In this document: piece after piece, positions 48,314 to 60,223 of the stretch
How the letters are laid out: the number at the start of each line of letters is the position of its first letter
Numbering within the stretch: position 1 is the stretch's first letter
Origin: Plantago ovata
Taxonomy: Eukaryota > Streptophyta > Magnoliopsida > Lamiales > Plantaginaceae
Reading direction: 5' to 3'
Length of the DNA stretch: 64,000 nt
Assembly (NCBI GenBank): GCA_028274465.1
Contig: CM051457.1
Span: 95,975,982-96,039,981, forward strand
Made by a program: the position numbers and the translations under genes
Notes under the pieces: generated by a model
The model's input: only the letters and a program-made list of their open reading frames with translations
Database searches by the model: none
Told to the model about the DNA's origin: nothing

Positions 48314-48510
48314 CTCATCTGTTTTTTTATATTCTTTACGTTTACTTTTAGAACGGTTTTTTAGGAGGTTGGTATGATGAGTGTAGTGTTTGATTTAGTG
48401 GCAGGACCCACAATAAAGTTGTGAGATAGAAAGCTGCCAAAAATGGAAACGTAAAGAATCTAAAAAAACGGACGAAAAAGGAATACGTAAAAAATTAAAA
48501 AACAGATAGT
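48314..48510. mobile_element. Stowaway-like MITE
   Basis: Ends CTCATCTGTTTTTTTATA and (reversed) CTATCTGTTTTTTAATTT, flanked by TA on both sides, 197 bp, no coding capacity. Confidence 0.7.
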
Positions 48511-48959
48511 ATATATTAGAGATTTCAATTAGAATTCAGATCATATCTCGGACTCTCGGATAGTCAGATTTGAATAGTTCCTAGAAAACAATGTAATTAG
48601 AGCATTCACAGCAGTTTCTCTATAAAAATTTCTCAAAAATCATTTTAAACTCGTTCCCTATAATATTTAAGTGCATATTTAACAATTCACTAAAATTAGA
48701 TTCCATTTAGTGATTTAATATAAATATAAATAATAATTTTAATAACCACAAATTCTTAATATAGTAGAATTTGAGGACCAGCATATTCCTTATAGTAAAA
48801 ACTCCATACAATAATATTGTTAGGACCAACAAAAATATTCTTATAAGGAGTTTATTCCTAAATAGAGTTTTGTATGTAATTTTTTTCTAACAAAATAACA
48901 TACTATATGATGTTTAAATAATGTTAAAATACATGTTAAACTCCACATGAAAATAGATG

Positions 48960-49258
48960 TCTTTCTTAATCACCTTAAGGAACAACAAGTTATGAATGTC
49001 TTAACTGATGATGAAACTGTTGAATCAATCATACAAGAAACGGAGGGGGATAATCCAGACGATGATAGTGCAAAATTACAAAAAGTTGATACCAAGAGAC
49101 CTTAATTAAGCATGCTTGACAAGTCATATGTGTTTTGGGTTCAACAAGAAGGTCTACATATGCAAATGAGTTACTAAGCACACACAAGTTAAAATATGTG
49201 ATTGCAACTCAAAAGTTAAAGTCTATTTCACAAACAACTTTGCACAAGTACTTTTGAT
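48960..49258 (+). pseudogene. Pogo-like transposase C-terminal fragment
   Basis: Plus-strand codons read MNVLTDDETVESIIQE, an acidic stretch, then after stops KLKSISQTTLHKYF at the end (49205-49258). This layout recalls the C-terminus of plant CENP-B/pogo-type DDE transposases. Short and broken; identification by eye only. Confidence 0.35.
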
Positions 49259-49498
49259 AATAGATATTATGTTATGGTAGCACATACATATATTTATTTA
49301 TTTATGGAATTTATTACTATATGGATGTATAATTTCTTAAGACGGAACTTGAAAAAGTCATGAATATCACAATGTAGAATTTATTCTTATTTATAACTTA
49401 TTTCAAGTTGGGATCGAGAGTTTTTATTACCATAAAAAGTTTATTAATTTCTAAAGTATTTTTTTATAGAGATTTTACCTAACTGTAGTCTCTTTAGC

Positions 49499-50040
49499 TA
49501 CATTTTCGATCTCGCCGGGTCAACCCGGGTTGACCCGGTTTAACCGCTTCTCGGACGCCTGTCTGAGACGGAACCACAAAAGCTCGGAAAATCTCGTTAA
49601 CCCGGGACTTTTCTGAGTTTTTGGACGGTTAACCCGGGTCAACCCGGGTTGACCCGGGTTTTTAATAAAAAAAAAAAGGGGGGCGTTTGACTGTTTGTGT
49701 TTGATAAGGAAAAAAACCTTATATTGACATTTATGTTTTAATTTTCAATGTAATATGTATAGTATTTATTTGGTTTGAACTTGTTTGCTTGGTTTGGATC
49801 ATGTAATGTTCTAAATTCTAATGATGTACTACTATTATGAGTGACTTTATTTTGGTTTCTATGAGTTTATAATTTATATTGACATTTATGTTTTAATTTT
49901 CAATGTAATATGTATAGTATTTATTATATATAATTTGATATATTAATTAAATGGACCGAGACATCCCTCCGAGATGACCCGGGTTGACCCTTCTCAGGAG
50001 GTCGTCCGAGACGGCCTCCGAGACGAGACTCAAAACATAA
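49499..50040. mobile_element. Small non-autonomous element with 9-bp target duplication
   Basis: Flanked by ctctttagc on both sides (49490-49498 and 50041-50049). Ends TACATTTTCGATCTCG and (reversed) TTATGTTTTGAGTCTCG are imperfect inverted repeats. Subterminal regions are rich in GGGTCAACCCGGGTTGACCC palindromes. A direct repeat of about 53 bp containing TTGACATTTATGTTTTAATT occurs at about 49725 and 49879. The 9-bp duplication points to a Mutator-type element. Confidence 0.72.
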
Positions 50041-50049
50041 CTCTTTAGC

Positions 50050-51219
50050 CTTCTCCATATATTCTCCATCCTAGATCTTGCTAACTGTCACCATAGATCA
50101 ACGTCCTGTGGAATATGAGTTTAAGAGTTGAAATGACAAATATAATCTCTCTGTTATTTTTTTCTTTTCATATGAATCGAACTAATATTCACAAAATCCT
50201 TAATTAAAAATCGCAATCAAAATGTACAAAATCTAAATTCAAATTCAAAATGTTATCATAATGTGCCCAAACATATGTATGAACCTTAATTTAATTTGTA
50301 GTTAGTTAATTTGACAGTGATTTTATTAAATCTCCCTTCAATAAAATTTGTAGTCGTTGGACAAAGGGTCATGAATGACAAGCCTTAGCTAGTGGTCAAG
50401 TCAAATTTATACGAATGTCATGACATAATTTCATTACCAAATATTCTAATGCTCCAATGAGTGTCTACCTTTTCCACTAATTCTTTTCATTATTGATCAA
50501 GTATCCTGAAAATACGGAAAATACCGTGTACTCTCTCACAAAACCATTTGCACTATTTTATCATTTTAGACGTTCCGTTAAAGTTGTACCATTTTATTTT
50601 TTTACCATATTTGAAAAGATTAATAATTTTATACTTCATCAATACATTTTTTGGACACAAATCACCAATAAAGTAAAAGGAACACCCAATATCAATATAA
50701 TTAAATATTTAACTTTTTTTCTTATTTTCAGTGTCCAAAATCAAATGGTAGAACTGTTGTGGACATAGTAAGTATATGTAAAATAAATATAGATTGAAAA
50801 ATATAAAAACCATAACTGAGAATTTATGCTATTTAATTAAAAAGCATGTGATATTAATATGAATATAAGGTAGAAATAAATTTTATTAATAATGTAAACA
50901 TTTTACTTAATAACATATATATATATATATATATATACACATCATCAGTCCCAATTATTGTTCTTTATATTTGTTTCGTTTACTTTTTCTAATCCTAATT
51001 CACTTCCGATTATTCTTAATTCATAACGAAAAATTAATTTATAAAACTATAATGCCTCTACTTTTATAATATAATTTTATTTATTATCTTTTCCATATGA
51101 ATTAAAATTTATTGCAAGTTAAGTTAAATGGAGCTAAAAATGTCAACAAACTAAACTAAATGTAAATAAATCAATGGGGATGAGAGTGAGTAATATAAAA
51201 CCTTTTCCTCCATTGGCCT
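50050..51219. other. AT-rich upstream region of the dirigent gene
   Basis: No gene. An (AT)n microsatellite lies at 50914-50938. Confidence 0.5.
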
Positions 51220-51228
51220 CTATATAAA
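51220..51228 (+). promoter_or_regulatory. TATA box of dirigent gene
   Basis: CTATATAAAC about 85 bases upstream of the ATG at 51310, a normal distance for a plant TATA promoter with a short leader. Confidence 0.65.
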
Positions 51229-51309
51229 CATGCAATCTGTCTAACTAATTTCACCATTCATAAATTAATCTCCTAGAAATCAATCAAGAAATCGCGTTAA
51301 AAAAGAGTT

Positions 51310-51870
51310 ATGGGAAAGCCAGGTTTTATTGATTCACTCCTTCAAAGTTTCAAACGGCAGCCCAAGACCGAAGAAGAGAAGTTCCAGAAAAAGTTGAAAG
51401 CTAAGGAAAAAGTTATTAAGCTTCACTTCTACCTCCAAGATGCATTAGGAGGTCCAAACGCCACAGTTTCGGAGGTTGCCCGCTCCGATATGACTGCAAA
51501 CTCCACCACGACATTTGGCCAGGTGAGAATCTTGGATGATCTAATCACAGCTAATCCAGACCGCAATTCAGAGAAGTTGGGGCGTGCCCAAGGGATGATC
51601 ACGTTCACGGGCCTTGACGAGTCCGCGCTCACCATGAACCTCAATTTCTATTTCACCGCGGGTGAGTTTAGTGGTAGTACTCTTTGCATTGTGGGGAGAA
51701 ATCCGATAGGGAGCAAGAACCGTGAGTTGCCTGTTGTTGGTGGAACGGGTGTTTTTTGTATGGCACGTGGGTATTCGATCTCGAATACGTATTCATATGA
51801 TGCTACTGCCAACTATGGTGTTCTTGAGTATACGGTGTATGTGGCCTATGTGGATGTACATGATCATTGA
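51310..51870 (+). CDS. Dirigent protein without signal peptide
   Basis: 186 codons, single exon, complete. Dirigent proteins form an eight-stranded beta-barrel that steers coupling of phenoxy radicals in lignan and related pathways, usually outside the cell. Family marks are in order: FYLQDALGGPNATV (residues 40-53), FGQVRILDD (69-77), GRAQG (91-95), FYFTAGEFSGSTLCIVGR (113-130), ELPVVGGTGVFCMARGY (139-155), and EYTVYVAYV (173-181). The first 35 residues are charged and helical (KTEEEKFQKKLKAKEKV) instead of a hydrophobic secretion signal, so the protein is predicted to stay in the cytosol. TATA box and spacing look normal. Intact frame and regular codon use support a working gene. Confidence 0.9.
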   Translation: MGKPGFIDSLLQSFKRQPKTEEEKFQKKLKAKEKVIKLHFYLQDALGGPNATVSEVARSDMTANSTTTFGQVRILDDLITANPDRNSEKLGRAQGMITFTGLDESALTMNLNFYFTAGEFSGSTLCIVGRNPIGSKNRELPVVGGTGVFCMARGYSISNTYSYDATANYGVLEYTVYVAYVDVHDH

Positions 51871-52090
51871 AGTCTCTGTAAGAATTGCTTATTACATTAC
51901 AATATATTCTGTTGTTTAGATGAGAGATGGATTTTAAAGAAGCAGTTTGCTGCATGTAAAATATAAAAGGTTCCCCGGACGTAATATATTAGTGTATTTC
52001 GCACTTCATAATACAATCAAGTTCCATATATGCCAGATGGATGTGTTGGTTTTTGTTGTTGTATCCCACCCAGGTTCAATCCTTGTTATC

Positions 52091-52455
52091 AACATGAGGA
52101 ATCAAACAAAAATATGTTCAGAAAAATTTCGCATCTACCGCCAACAAACCGTAACCGTATGAAGTTCCAGAAATGAGCCATGTGTTACATCTCCATTGGT
52201 TTAAAATAACCAAATACTAAAATATTGAATGCTGATCGGTTAAAACATGAGGAATCAAACAAAAATATGTTCAGAAAAATTTCGCATCTACCGCCAACAA
52301 ACCGTAACCGTATGAAGTTCCAGAAATGAGCCATGTGTTACATCTCCATTGGTTTTAAATAACCAAATACTAAAATATTGAATGCTGATCGGTTAAAAAT
52401 CAATCTGATGTGAAACTTTACTGAATGCTAATCGGTTAAAAATCAATCTGATGTG
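52091..52455. repeat. Tandem duplication, period 153 bp
   Basis: A unit starting AACATGAGGAATCAAACAAA at 52091 repeats from 52244 almost without change. Its 3' end (GAATGCTGATCGGTTAAAAA) is repeated a third time at about 52422. Non-coding, downstream of the dirigent gene. Confidence 0.85.
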
Positions 52456-52782
52456 TAACTTTACTTCATGAGTATCATGAATAGTTTTTAATCCATATTT
52501 TGGTTCTACCTAAAATTAGTATAATTGTAAACCCTTCCTCACAATACTGCCTTCTCTTCCATTCATCAACTCGATTTTTTCACTCCAGCATATTCTTCAT
52601 ATCCCTCCACAGCCATCGGATTCTACGCGTGAAAGATCCCAAATTAAACAAAGGTAAATCAATTTTAATCTTATGTTGGTATACTATGGGAAAACACTTC
52701 CATCAATACTTCCTATTCTTCCCCATTCTTGAGATTCAAATCTTACTATCATCTTCTTATTATTTGTGATTTGTATTGATTC
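52456..52782. other. Intergenic spacer
   Basis: About 330 bp of AT-rich sequence, no gene seen. Confidence 0.45.
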
Positions 52783-53276
52783 TGTTGAGTTCGTATCAAC
52801 AATGGTCGATTCTACCTGATCACAAAAGCTCACAATAACAACTAAACCACCAAGAATCAGCTGCACCAATCAAACACACACCCAAGCAACCAAAACAGAG
52901 CACGAACGCAAACCAAAGAAAGACACAAGATTTAACGTGGTTCGGTTGTAAATAACCTACGCCCACGGAGATCAAACTGCTGCCACTATATTATATCAAT
53001 CCCAATTAAAAGTCCCTAACAGTATGCAAGAAACAAGAACAAATCTGTCTCTCAAAGCTAGAACCTATAATATCACCCTTCGAAGTATCGAACCGGGTCT
53101 TCAAGCTGTAATGAATATGTTCTTGAGCATGCAACAATCACCCCTTTATATAGCCTTCAATTTGCAGCTAAACCTAAAGGAATTCGAATAGGAATTGAAT
53201 TCGAATAGGAATTGATTTCCTAATGGAGACAATTACCTTTTCCTGATTGCATTTGGAAACAGCTGTTGAGATAACA
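52783..53276 (-). repeat. 3' LTR of minus-strand copia element
   Basis: TGTT..AACA ends. On the minus strand the LTR begins TGTTATCTCAACAGC right after the purine tract GGTGGAGATTTGTGAGG. A TATA-like GGCTATATAAAGGGG lies near 53148 and the ACGTGGTTCGG block near 52936 is common in copia LTRs. The left edge is inferred from the TGTT/AACA symmetry. Confidence 0.7.
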
Positions 53277-53393
53277 CCTCACAAATCTCCACCTTTAGCT
53301 CAACACCAACGACCTCTGTATCCTTAAAGTTAGGACACACCCCTTTGCATCTCTAAGGTTAAGACACGTCCCCATGTACCTCTTGAAAGTATA

Positions 53394-55280
53394 TATGTCA
53401 TAGAGACAACCTACGATAGAGACGATATGTACTTGATCACATTCAGTTATTGTTATTTATTTATGTTCGTTTATCAATACATTATTAAATACAATTGGCA
53501 TTACATTTTATGAATATATTATTTGGTTGTTTGAATTATTCGATAAAATGTTCCCAAGGATTTAAGGTAATCACCAAGTTAGTGGGAGCTTGTGTGTCAA
53601 TAATTAAGTCCTAAAATAAGCCACTAGCTGAAGGTCATTGAGATACGGGATATCAATGATGCGATTGAAGCTAGCATATGTTGCATTCGTAGCATATCTC
53701 ACTGCTACGAATGAACTTGGTTATTCATAATGAACATACGGACACTTTGGAGAGTGTTGGCATACCCGACCGAGAAACCATTTAGTAAAGCTATTTAAGT
53801 GTCTATGGTAGTATCGGTGTGTAGGGTGATGTTAGTAGTCCTTAGACTTGAGGCCAATACTACATCATATGTGGAATAATGTACTTTGACCATGCGCAAC
53901 ACTTGCACTCTTAAAGTAGGGTAGATACAGCATGTGTTGGGTACATTAGGAAGCATATGGTGTGAGTGATTGGGCCAAGATAGGATTCATTCCTCCGTAA
54001 TAGATACTAGGAGAGAATACTCACTTCTCATATTTAGTGCGATCACAAAACCGGTGGCCACCGTATGTGAATATGTCAAAATGGTATTTGGACATAATTC
54101 ATAGATCGACTAATAAGATTGAGAGACAATGAATGAAGTTATTAGAATAGACACATAACCATATTCTAGACTCATTCGAGTATTCGTGAATGAAGGGACC
54201 GTATCATCAAAGTGCCTTACGCTACAGGTGGTTTGTTTTCCTCACAAACGTTCCTTGCATATTAATATTGTCTGATAAATTGTTTAGGAATTTATTATGA
54301 CCTTAATTGGATTGTTGCTTAATATGCAAGGCCCTATGGGTCACACTTCAAGGTGGTGTTTCTACAAACGAGCTATGTATATTGGATTAAATATTAATTA
54401 GATTAATATTAAATTATTATACAAAATATATAATGGAATTATTAGTAATTAGATTAATATTTATTTATTATATGTGAAATATATTTTAGAAATATAATTA
54501 ATTGGATTGAATTGGATCTAATTAATTAATTGAAGACTTGTGCATTTGGACGAGATTTGGAATAAGGTCCAAATAAAAGAAAAAGGGAATTAAAATTAAT
54601 AAATAAAACATAACCAGACAGCTGGGTCAAAACTTTGACCCAGCTGCTCGTGATGAAAAGGGGCAGCGTTTGCTGCCCCATGTTTCTTTTTGTTTTATTT
54701 GTTTTTATTTTATTTTATTTTCTTCCTTTCCTTTAGTAATTTGATTTATCTGTTTGTTTAGTTAGTTGATGACTTTTGAAGTCTCCTAGTCAATTAGATT
54801 TGCTGGGATAAAATCTTACGTGATTTTCTAAACAAACTTACTGACTAAATCACAAAGAAAGAATATTAGTCTTTATTCACAACATACGTAAAATACTTTC
54901 TGATAGTCAGAAAATATTTCTTTTCTCTATTAGCTCAAAATAAACAGAAGAACATCCTAGCGTTCTTGATAGAAATCACTGCCCGTGGATACCAAGGTCG
55001 AAGGAATTAATCAACCTGTTGATGAGCCATCTTGAAGATTTTGTTGACGAAGATTTCATCTCTGACGAAGAAGAAATCAACCAGCCGGACGAGGAGATTG
55101 CAAGGCTCTGTCTGGAGATTGAGGAACAACTACCCGGTGAATTTGCTTATCTACTGGAGGACACGTAAGTGATTTCTTCTAGTTTAATAAACGAATATAG
55201 TCATATCAGTTTAGTGAGATTAAAAATTTTAAACTTTCGCTGCTTAGCCTTAGAGTCAATTTTTCTCACTTTTACTAACA
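53394..55280 (+). repeat. Left LTR (1,887 bp)
   Basis: Very long for a copia LTR. Differs from the right LTR by scattered substitutions and three or four indels, including a 37-bp segment at 54640-54678 that the right copy lacks and an inverted repeat at 53684-53713. Confidence 0.92.
55022..55168 (+). CDS. 48-codon acidic ORF inside left LTR
   Basis: ATG to TAA, beginning MSHLEDFVDEDF and rich in Asp/Glu (ISDEEEINQPDEEIARL). The stop overlaps a consensus splice donor (CACGTAAGTG). The equivalent ORF in the right LTR is also open. It may be a leader peptide or a captured exon. No known family recognised. Confidence 0.35.
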   Translation: MSHLEDFVDEDFISDEEEINQPDEEIARLCLEIEEQLPGEFAYLLEDT

Positions 55281-55281
55281 G

Positions 55282-55293
55282 TGGTATCAGAGC
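55282..55293 (+). promoter_or_regulatory. Primer binding site, initiator tRNA-Met
   Basis: TGGTATCAGAGC one base after the LTR end, complementary to the 3' end of initiator tRNA-Met. Confidence 0.95.
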
Positions 55294-56650
55294 TGGGCTG
55301 ATTCATGACTATATTCGTTCATGATTTTTATTTACTGTTGTTGTGGATTATTATATGTATGTAAAATATATAGAATTTTCAGATCTTTGATTGGATTTAA
55401 AGAAAAGAAAGATGGGTTTTTTTACTGTATGTATTTTATTTCCAGATTCTTCATATTAGATTTAAAGAAAGGAAATAAATCACATTCATATTTTATTTTT
55501 CCAGATTCATTTATTAGATAAATAGAAAAGGGAAAATCAAAATCAAAATTTTTTTTGAGCAGTTTGCTCCTTCCCAAATCGACTTGGTCGATTTCAAGGG
55601 GAGGCTTGGCCTCCGCCGGAGCTCCGCTCCGTCACCGCCGCGTGACCACCATCGTTTCCGGCCTCATCTCCTCTGTCCCCTTTCAAGAAGTAAGGTTGAT
55701 TTAGTTTATGGGTTATGGAGCTTGAAGACTCCATTAATGGTGATTTCAAGCTTTGTAAACATAAACCCGAATCAATCCAAAATTTTTATGGAGAAGAGTC
55801 ACTGGAACATGGGGAAGATGAAGCAAGCAAGAATCGGGCCGAACGGAATCGACTTGGTCGGTTCCGATCGACCCGATCGGAATCTCAAAAAAAAAAAAAA
55901 AACATTCGTTTTTCGTTTTTCTGGGAAATTGAATGCTTGCGAGTTCATCTTGGATGACATATGATGTTTAGAACACGATTTGGACCTTGATTTCGAAGTT
56001 GAAATGAAGATTAAAGGTTTTGGAAACTTTTCTTAGTTACAGAGACTTAATTGAAAAATTGCAGAAAATGTTGTGGTCACTGATAGGCAAGAAGGAACAT
56101 TTCAGGGACTTGTGTCCCAATTTGACAATTCTGTCTTATTGGGGCTCAAGCCCTTGAACTTCTGGTTGTTGCGAATTGACCCTAGAATTTGCTGAATGTT
56201 TTCAAATTGACCCAGAAACTTAATTTTAACTTTCTGCAAATTATAAAGAGGTCCCTGGAGTTTTAGAAACTTGTTATTTAATTTATAAATGGTTTATAAA
56301 TTATATTTAAACCCTCTTAACACTTTTGGAAAGTGATTAAAATGTTTAGAGACATAAATATAAGTTTATAATATTTAGTAACATGTTTGTTAGTTTGTAA
56401 ATAGTTTATAAACTACATTTTAATAGTAATGTAATGCTTTGGAAGATTATATTATTATTAAAACTTATTTTAAATGTTTTGATAATTCTTAGAGAATTTA
56501 TTAATTAGATTTTGACTTACATATAATGATAATAATCCACAACAACTACTTATATGCTCCAACTTGGTTGTATCACATGTATTGAATGTCTACATGAGCA
56601 ATTTAATGTTTAAATATTGTATTTAAATATCGTTAGTTCGCTTTTATTGT

Positions 56651-56805
56651 ATGGGTAGGCGGCACCCAATAGTTTCCGGACCGCATCTGTCATATGCATG
56701 GGTAGGCGGCACCCATTACTTGCTAGTCCGCAATTGATATGTATGAGTAGGCGGCACTCATTACTTGTTGGACCGCATTGCATGATCCTTGGGTAGGCGG
56801 CACCC
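56651..56805 (+). repeat. Four leader hairpins with shared loop
   Basis: The motif GGGTAGGCGGCACCC occurs at 56653, 56700 and 56791. A fourth copy at 56745 reads GAGTAGGCGGCACTC, changed on both stem arms so pairing is kept. Spacing is about 46 bases and GGACCGCAT-like words recur between copies. They lie in the 2.1-kb untranslated leader before gag, where packaging or dimerisation signals are usual. Confidence 0.7.
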
Positions 56806-57388
56806 ATTATGTGATGCATGTTAGGGATCTTGGTCAAGCGATTAAATACCCCATTTAAATGTTCCCCAATTAATTTAAGTCTCGATTAAATCGCATGATG
56901 TCACCCATCATAATTGAAGGTTAAATGGACTTACTAATCTCGTGGGTAATATGCACCATAGTGCTTACTAGCTCCGTTTGCCGTAAGAAAGTTGCCTTCA
57001 TAGGGCCATTGTTGGTGCCGTATGATGTTTATGACTTACTTGAATTATGTCGAGTCGCCATAGCGTCAGACATATTTTGAGGACATCGATCAAAATGGTT
57101 TTGATCAACCAAGAGTTGTATTGCACAATTGGTTTGGAGACCTACCTGTTTGGTTATTATAGTGATCAGCCATAGCTGGGGCTATAATAGTGCAAGCATG
57201 GATCTTGGCTCACTACAACTATTATAAAATGATGGTTCGTACTCTCTAAAGGGGTCAGGAGTATGTGAAAATAGTGAGAACTGAATAAAGCTAAAGTCCT
57301 AGTTTATTTAGTCGTTGATTGTGATCATAGAAGTTATTTTAGAGTATTAATTTTAGTTTTATTTATTTACTTCTCTAGGTCTGAAAAG

Positions 57389-58108
57389 ATGGCCAATTTA
57401 TCCATAAGAATGATCTTGGAGAAATGCACTCTTACTGGTCCAAACTTTATGGATTGGATCCGTAATATTCGTTTGGTGCTTAGGCAAGAGAAAATTGAGT
57501 ACGTCTTGGACGAACCAATCCCCACTCCTCCTACTGTTGCTGCTGAGCTTGCTAAGCTTGACAAAGTTGCTCACTAGAAGCACAAAGATGCTGCTGCTAA
57601 TGCACAGTGTGTTATGCTAGCTGCAATGACTATGGAGCTGCAAAGGCAACATGAAAACATGATGCCATATGAAATGCTCGTGCACCTCAAAAGCCTCTTT
57701 GGAACTGTTTCTAAGAGTGTTGAATTTGATCTTCTTAGAGAAATCTTCAAAATGAGGATGTCTGAAGGAGGGAATGTGTCTGAACACGTGCTCAAGATGA
57801 TTGGACTCATTGAGAAACTGGCAACTGCTGGAATCAAATTTGAGAACCGTGTTTCAGTCATCATCATCCTTCAATCATTGCCGGATTCATATTCCACATT
57901 CATCATGAATTGCAATATGAATGCCAAGGATGCTACACTTCCTGAAGTCCATAATATGCTTAAGACCTATGAACAGGCTCAACCTAAGAGGAAGTCTGTT
58001 ATGTTGGTTGGATCATCTGTGAAGGCTCACCCTAAGGGCTATGGCTCAAAGGGTAAGACTAAGCAAACCAAGAAGCCAAAGATTGGACCTAAGACTAAGG
58101 TTTTTTAA
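57389..58108 (+). pseudogene. Copia gag, broken
   Basis: Starts at ATG 57389 (MANLSIRMILEK), with the copia gag core (SKSVEFDLLREIFKMRM, then SLPDSYSTFIMN) after an in-frame TAG at 57575. The frame is lost at a run of six T at 58101-58106, just before the Lys-rich region that leads to the zinc knuckle in the next frame. Gag would form the particle shell. Confidence 0.85.
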
Positions 58109-60223
58109 GCGTAAGGCTGGAAATCAGAAGAAGGTGGTGAACATGGAGAAGGAGACGTGTCTTTACTGCAAGCAGAAAGGACACTGGAAGAGAGACTGCC
58201 CAAAGGCAATTGCTGATGGAGTTGTGACCACGCATGGTGCATCTGGCTCCCATCAAGGTATGTTTGTCATTGAGATAAATATGTCTACACAAAACTCGAA
58301 TTGTTGGGTATTAGATACTGCTTGTGGCTCACACATTTGTAACAATTTGCAGGGGCTCATTGATAGCCGACAGGTTAGACCAAGGGAAATTGATCTACGC
58401 GTAGGAAATGGATCGTCCGTTGCTGCCCTACGTGTTGGAACTTATAGATTAAATTTACCCTCGGGTTTTATTTTAGAATTGAATAATTGTTATTTCGTTC
58501 CTTCTATTGTAAGAAACATTATCTCCATTCCTATGTTAGACAATGAAGGGTTTTCCTTCCGTTTTGCCAATAATAATTGTTATTTTTCGCATAATGGTAT
58601 TGATATTGGAAATGCTCCTCTTATGAATGGTTTGTACTTACTTGAATGTAGACATAATTTATTTCATATACAAAACAAACGACCAAAGCTTGATAATTCA
58701 AGAAATATCACTTACTTGTGGCATTGTAGACTTGGTCACATTAATGAGACAAGAATTGCAAGGTTAAGAAAGTTAGACTATTTAGCACCATTTGATTTTG
58801 AATCATATATGGGAATTGTGAATCATGTCTTAAAGGAAAAATGATCAAGAAACCTTTTTCCGGAAAAGGTACTCGTGCTAAATAAGTACTTGAGTTAGTT
58901 CACTCTGATGTGTGTGGACCTTTTAAAACTCAAGCTAGGGGTGGGTATTCTTACTTCATAACCTTTACCGATGATTTCTCTAGGTTTGGCTATGTGTATC
59001 TTATGAAACACGAATCTAAAGCTTTTGAGAAATTCAAAGAATATAAGGTTGAAGTAGAGAAACAACTTGAAAGAAGTATTAAGACTCTTCGATCAGATCG
59101 AGGAGGAGAATACTTAAGTAAGGAATTTTTGGATTACTTAAAGTTTAATGGAATTCAATCACAATGGACTCCACCAGGAACACCACAAATGAATGGTGTT
59201 TCTGAGAGGAGAAATCGAACTTTGTTAGACATGGTAAGATCCATGATGAATTTCACAACTCTTCCAATCTTCTTATGGGGATACGCGTTACTAGACTCAA
59301 TCTATATTCTGAATAGAGTTCCATCCAAATCAGTCGAGAAAACACCGTATGAGTTATGGTATGGCAAGAAGCCAAGTCTTTCACATATGCATGCCTGGGG
59401 TTGTCCAGCATCTGTGAAAATAATGCTCGCAGGGAAACTGGAACCCAAAAGTGAGAAATGTTATTTTATTGGATATCCTAAGGAAACCAAGGGTTACTAC
59501 TTCTATCTGCCTAAGGAACATAACATCATTGTTTCCAGACAGGCTGCCTTTCTGGAAGATGATTATGTCTTCAAGCAACATAGTAGAAATGAGATAGAAC
59601 TCGAGGAAATCCAAGAACAAGAAAATAACATTGAGGTTAATGAATTGTCAAATAGTTATGACAATGATTCAGTGGGAGCTCAAGGAGGATCTTATGGCTC
59701 GAGCACATCTCTGGGAAGATATCTGCCAGCCAATGGGAGCATTTTAGGAAACTTGACTAATTCCCAAAATGCCCCTACCAAGCCGACATTGACTGAACCG
59801 ACTGGAACGGTTCAACAGGTCATGTCGGAACCAACTCCCCAGGATACAGTTGCAACCGTTGCACCTGAACCACGTGCAACTGTTGCATCTGATCCGCCTT
59901 CAACTGTTCAACAGATTGAACAAGTTGAACCATCTCACAATCAGAATATACAGCCAGTACAACCAAACAAACCCGCACTCCATCGGTCTAAAATGTTAGA
60001 AGTGAGAGCTTCCAAGAAGATAAGTTTACTCTTGGAGGATGACAAGTTTGAACTTGACTTATCTCACAAAGATGACCCTAAGACTTACAAAGAAGCAATG
60101 TTGGACATTGATTCAAGAAGGTGGCAAGAAGCCATGAAATCCGAAATAGACTCAATGTATGAGAATCAAGTATGGGACTTGGTTGATGCACCAGAAGGGG
60201 TTAGACCTATCGGTTGCAAATGA
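58109..60223 (+). pseudogene. Copia nucleocapsid knuckle, protease and integrase, broken
   Basis: Open frame from the T-run holds the zinc knuckle CLYCKQKGHWKRDC (about 58160), the aspartic protease site as WVLDTACGSH (D-T-A, a change from the usual D-T/S-G), and the integrase zinc finger (HCRLGH). The frame shifts near 58815 and meets TAA at 58883. From 58910 the integrase catalytic core (FTDDFSRFGYVYLM, SDRGGEYLSKEF) is open to a TGA at 60221. Confidence 0.88.
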
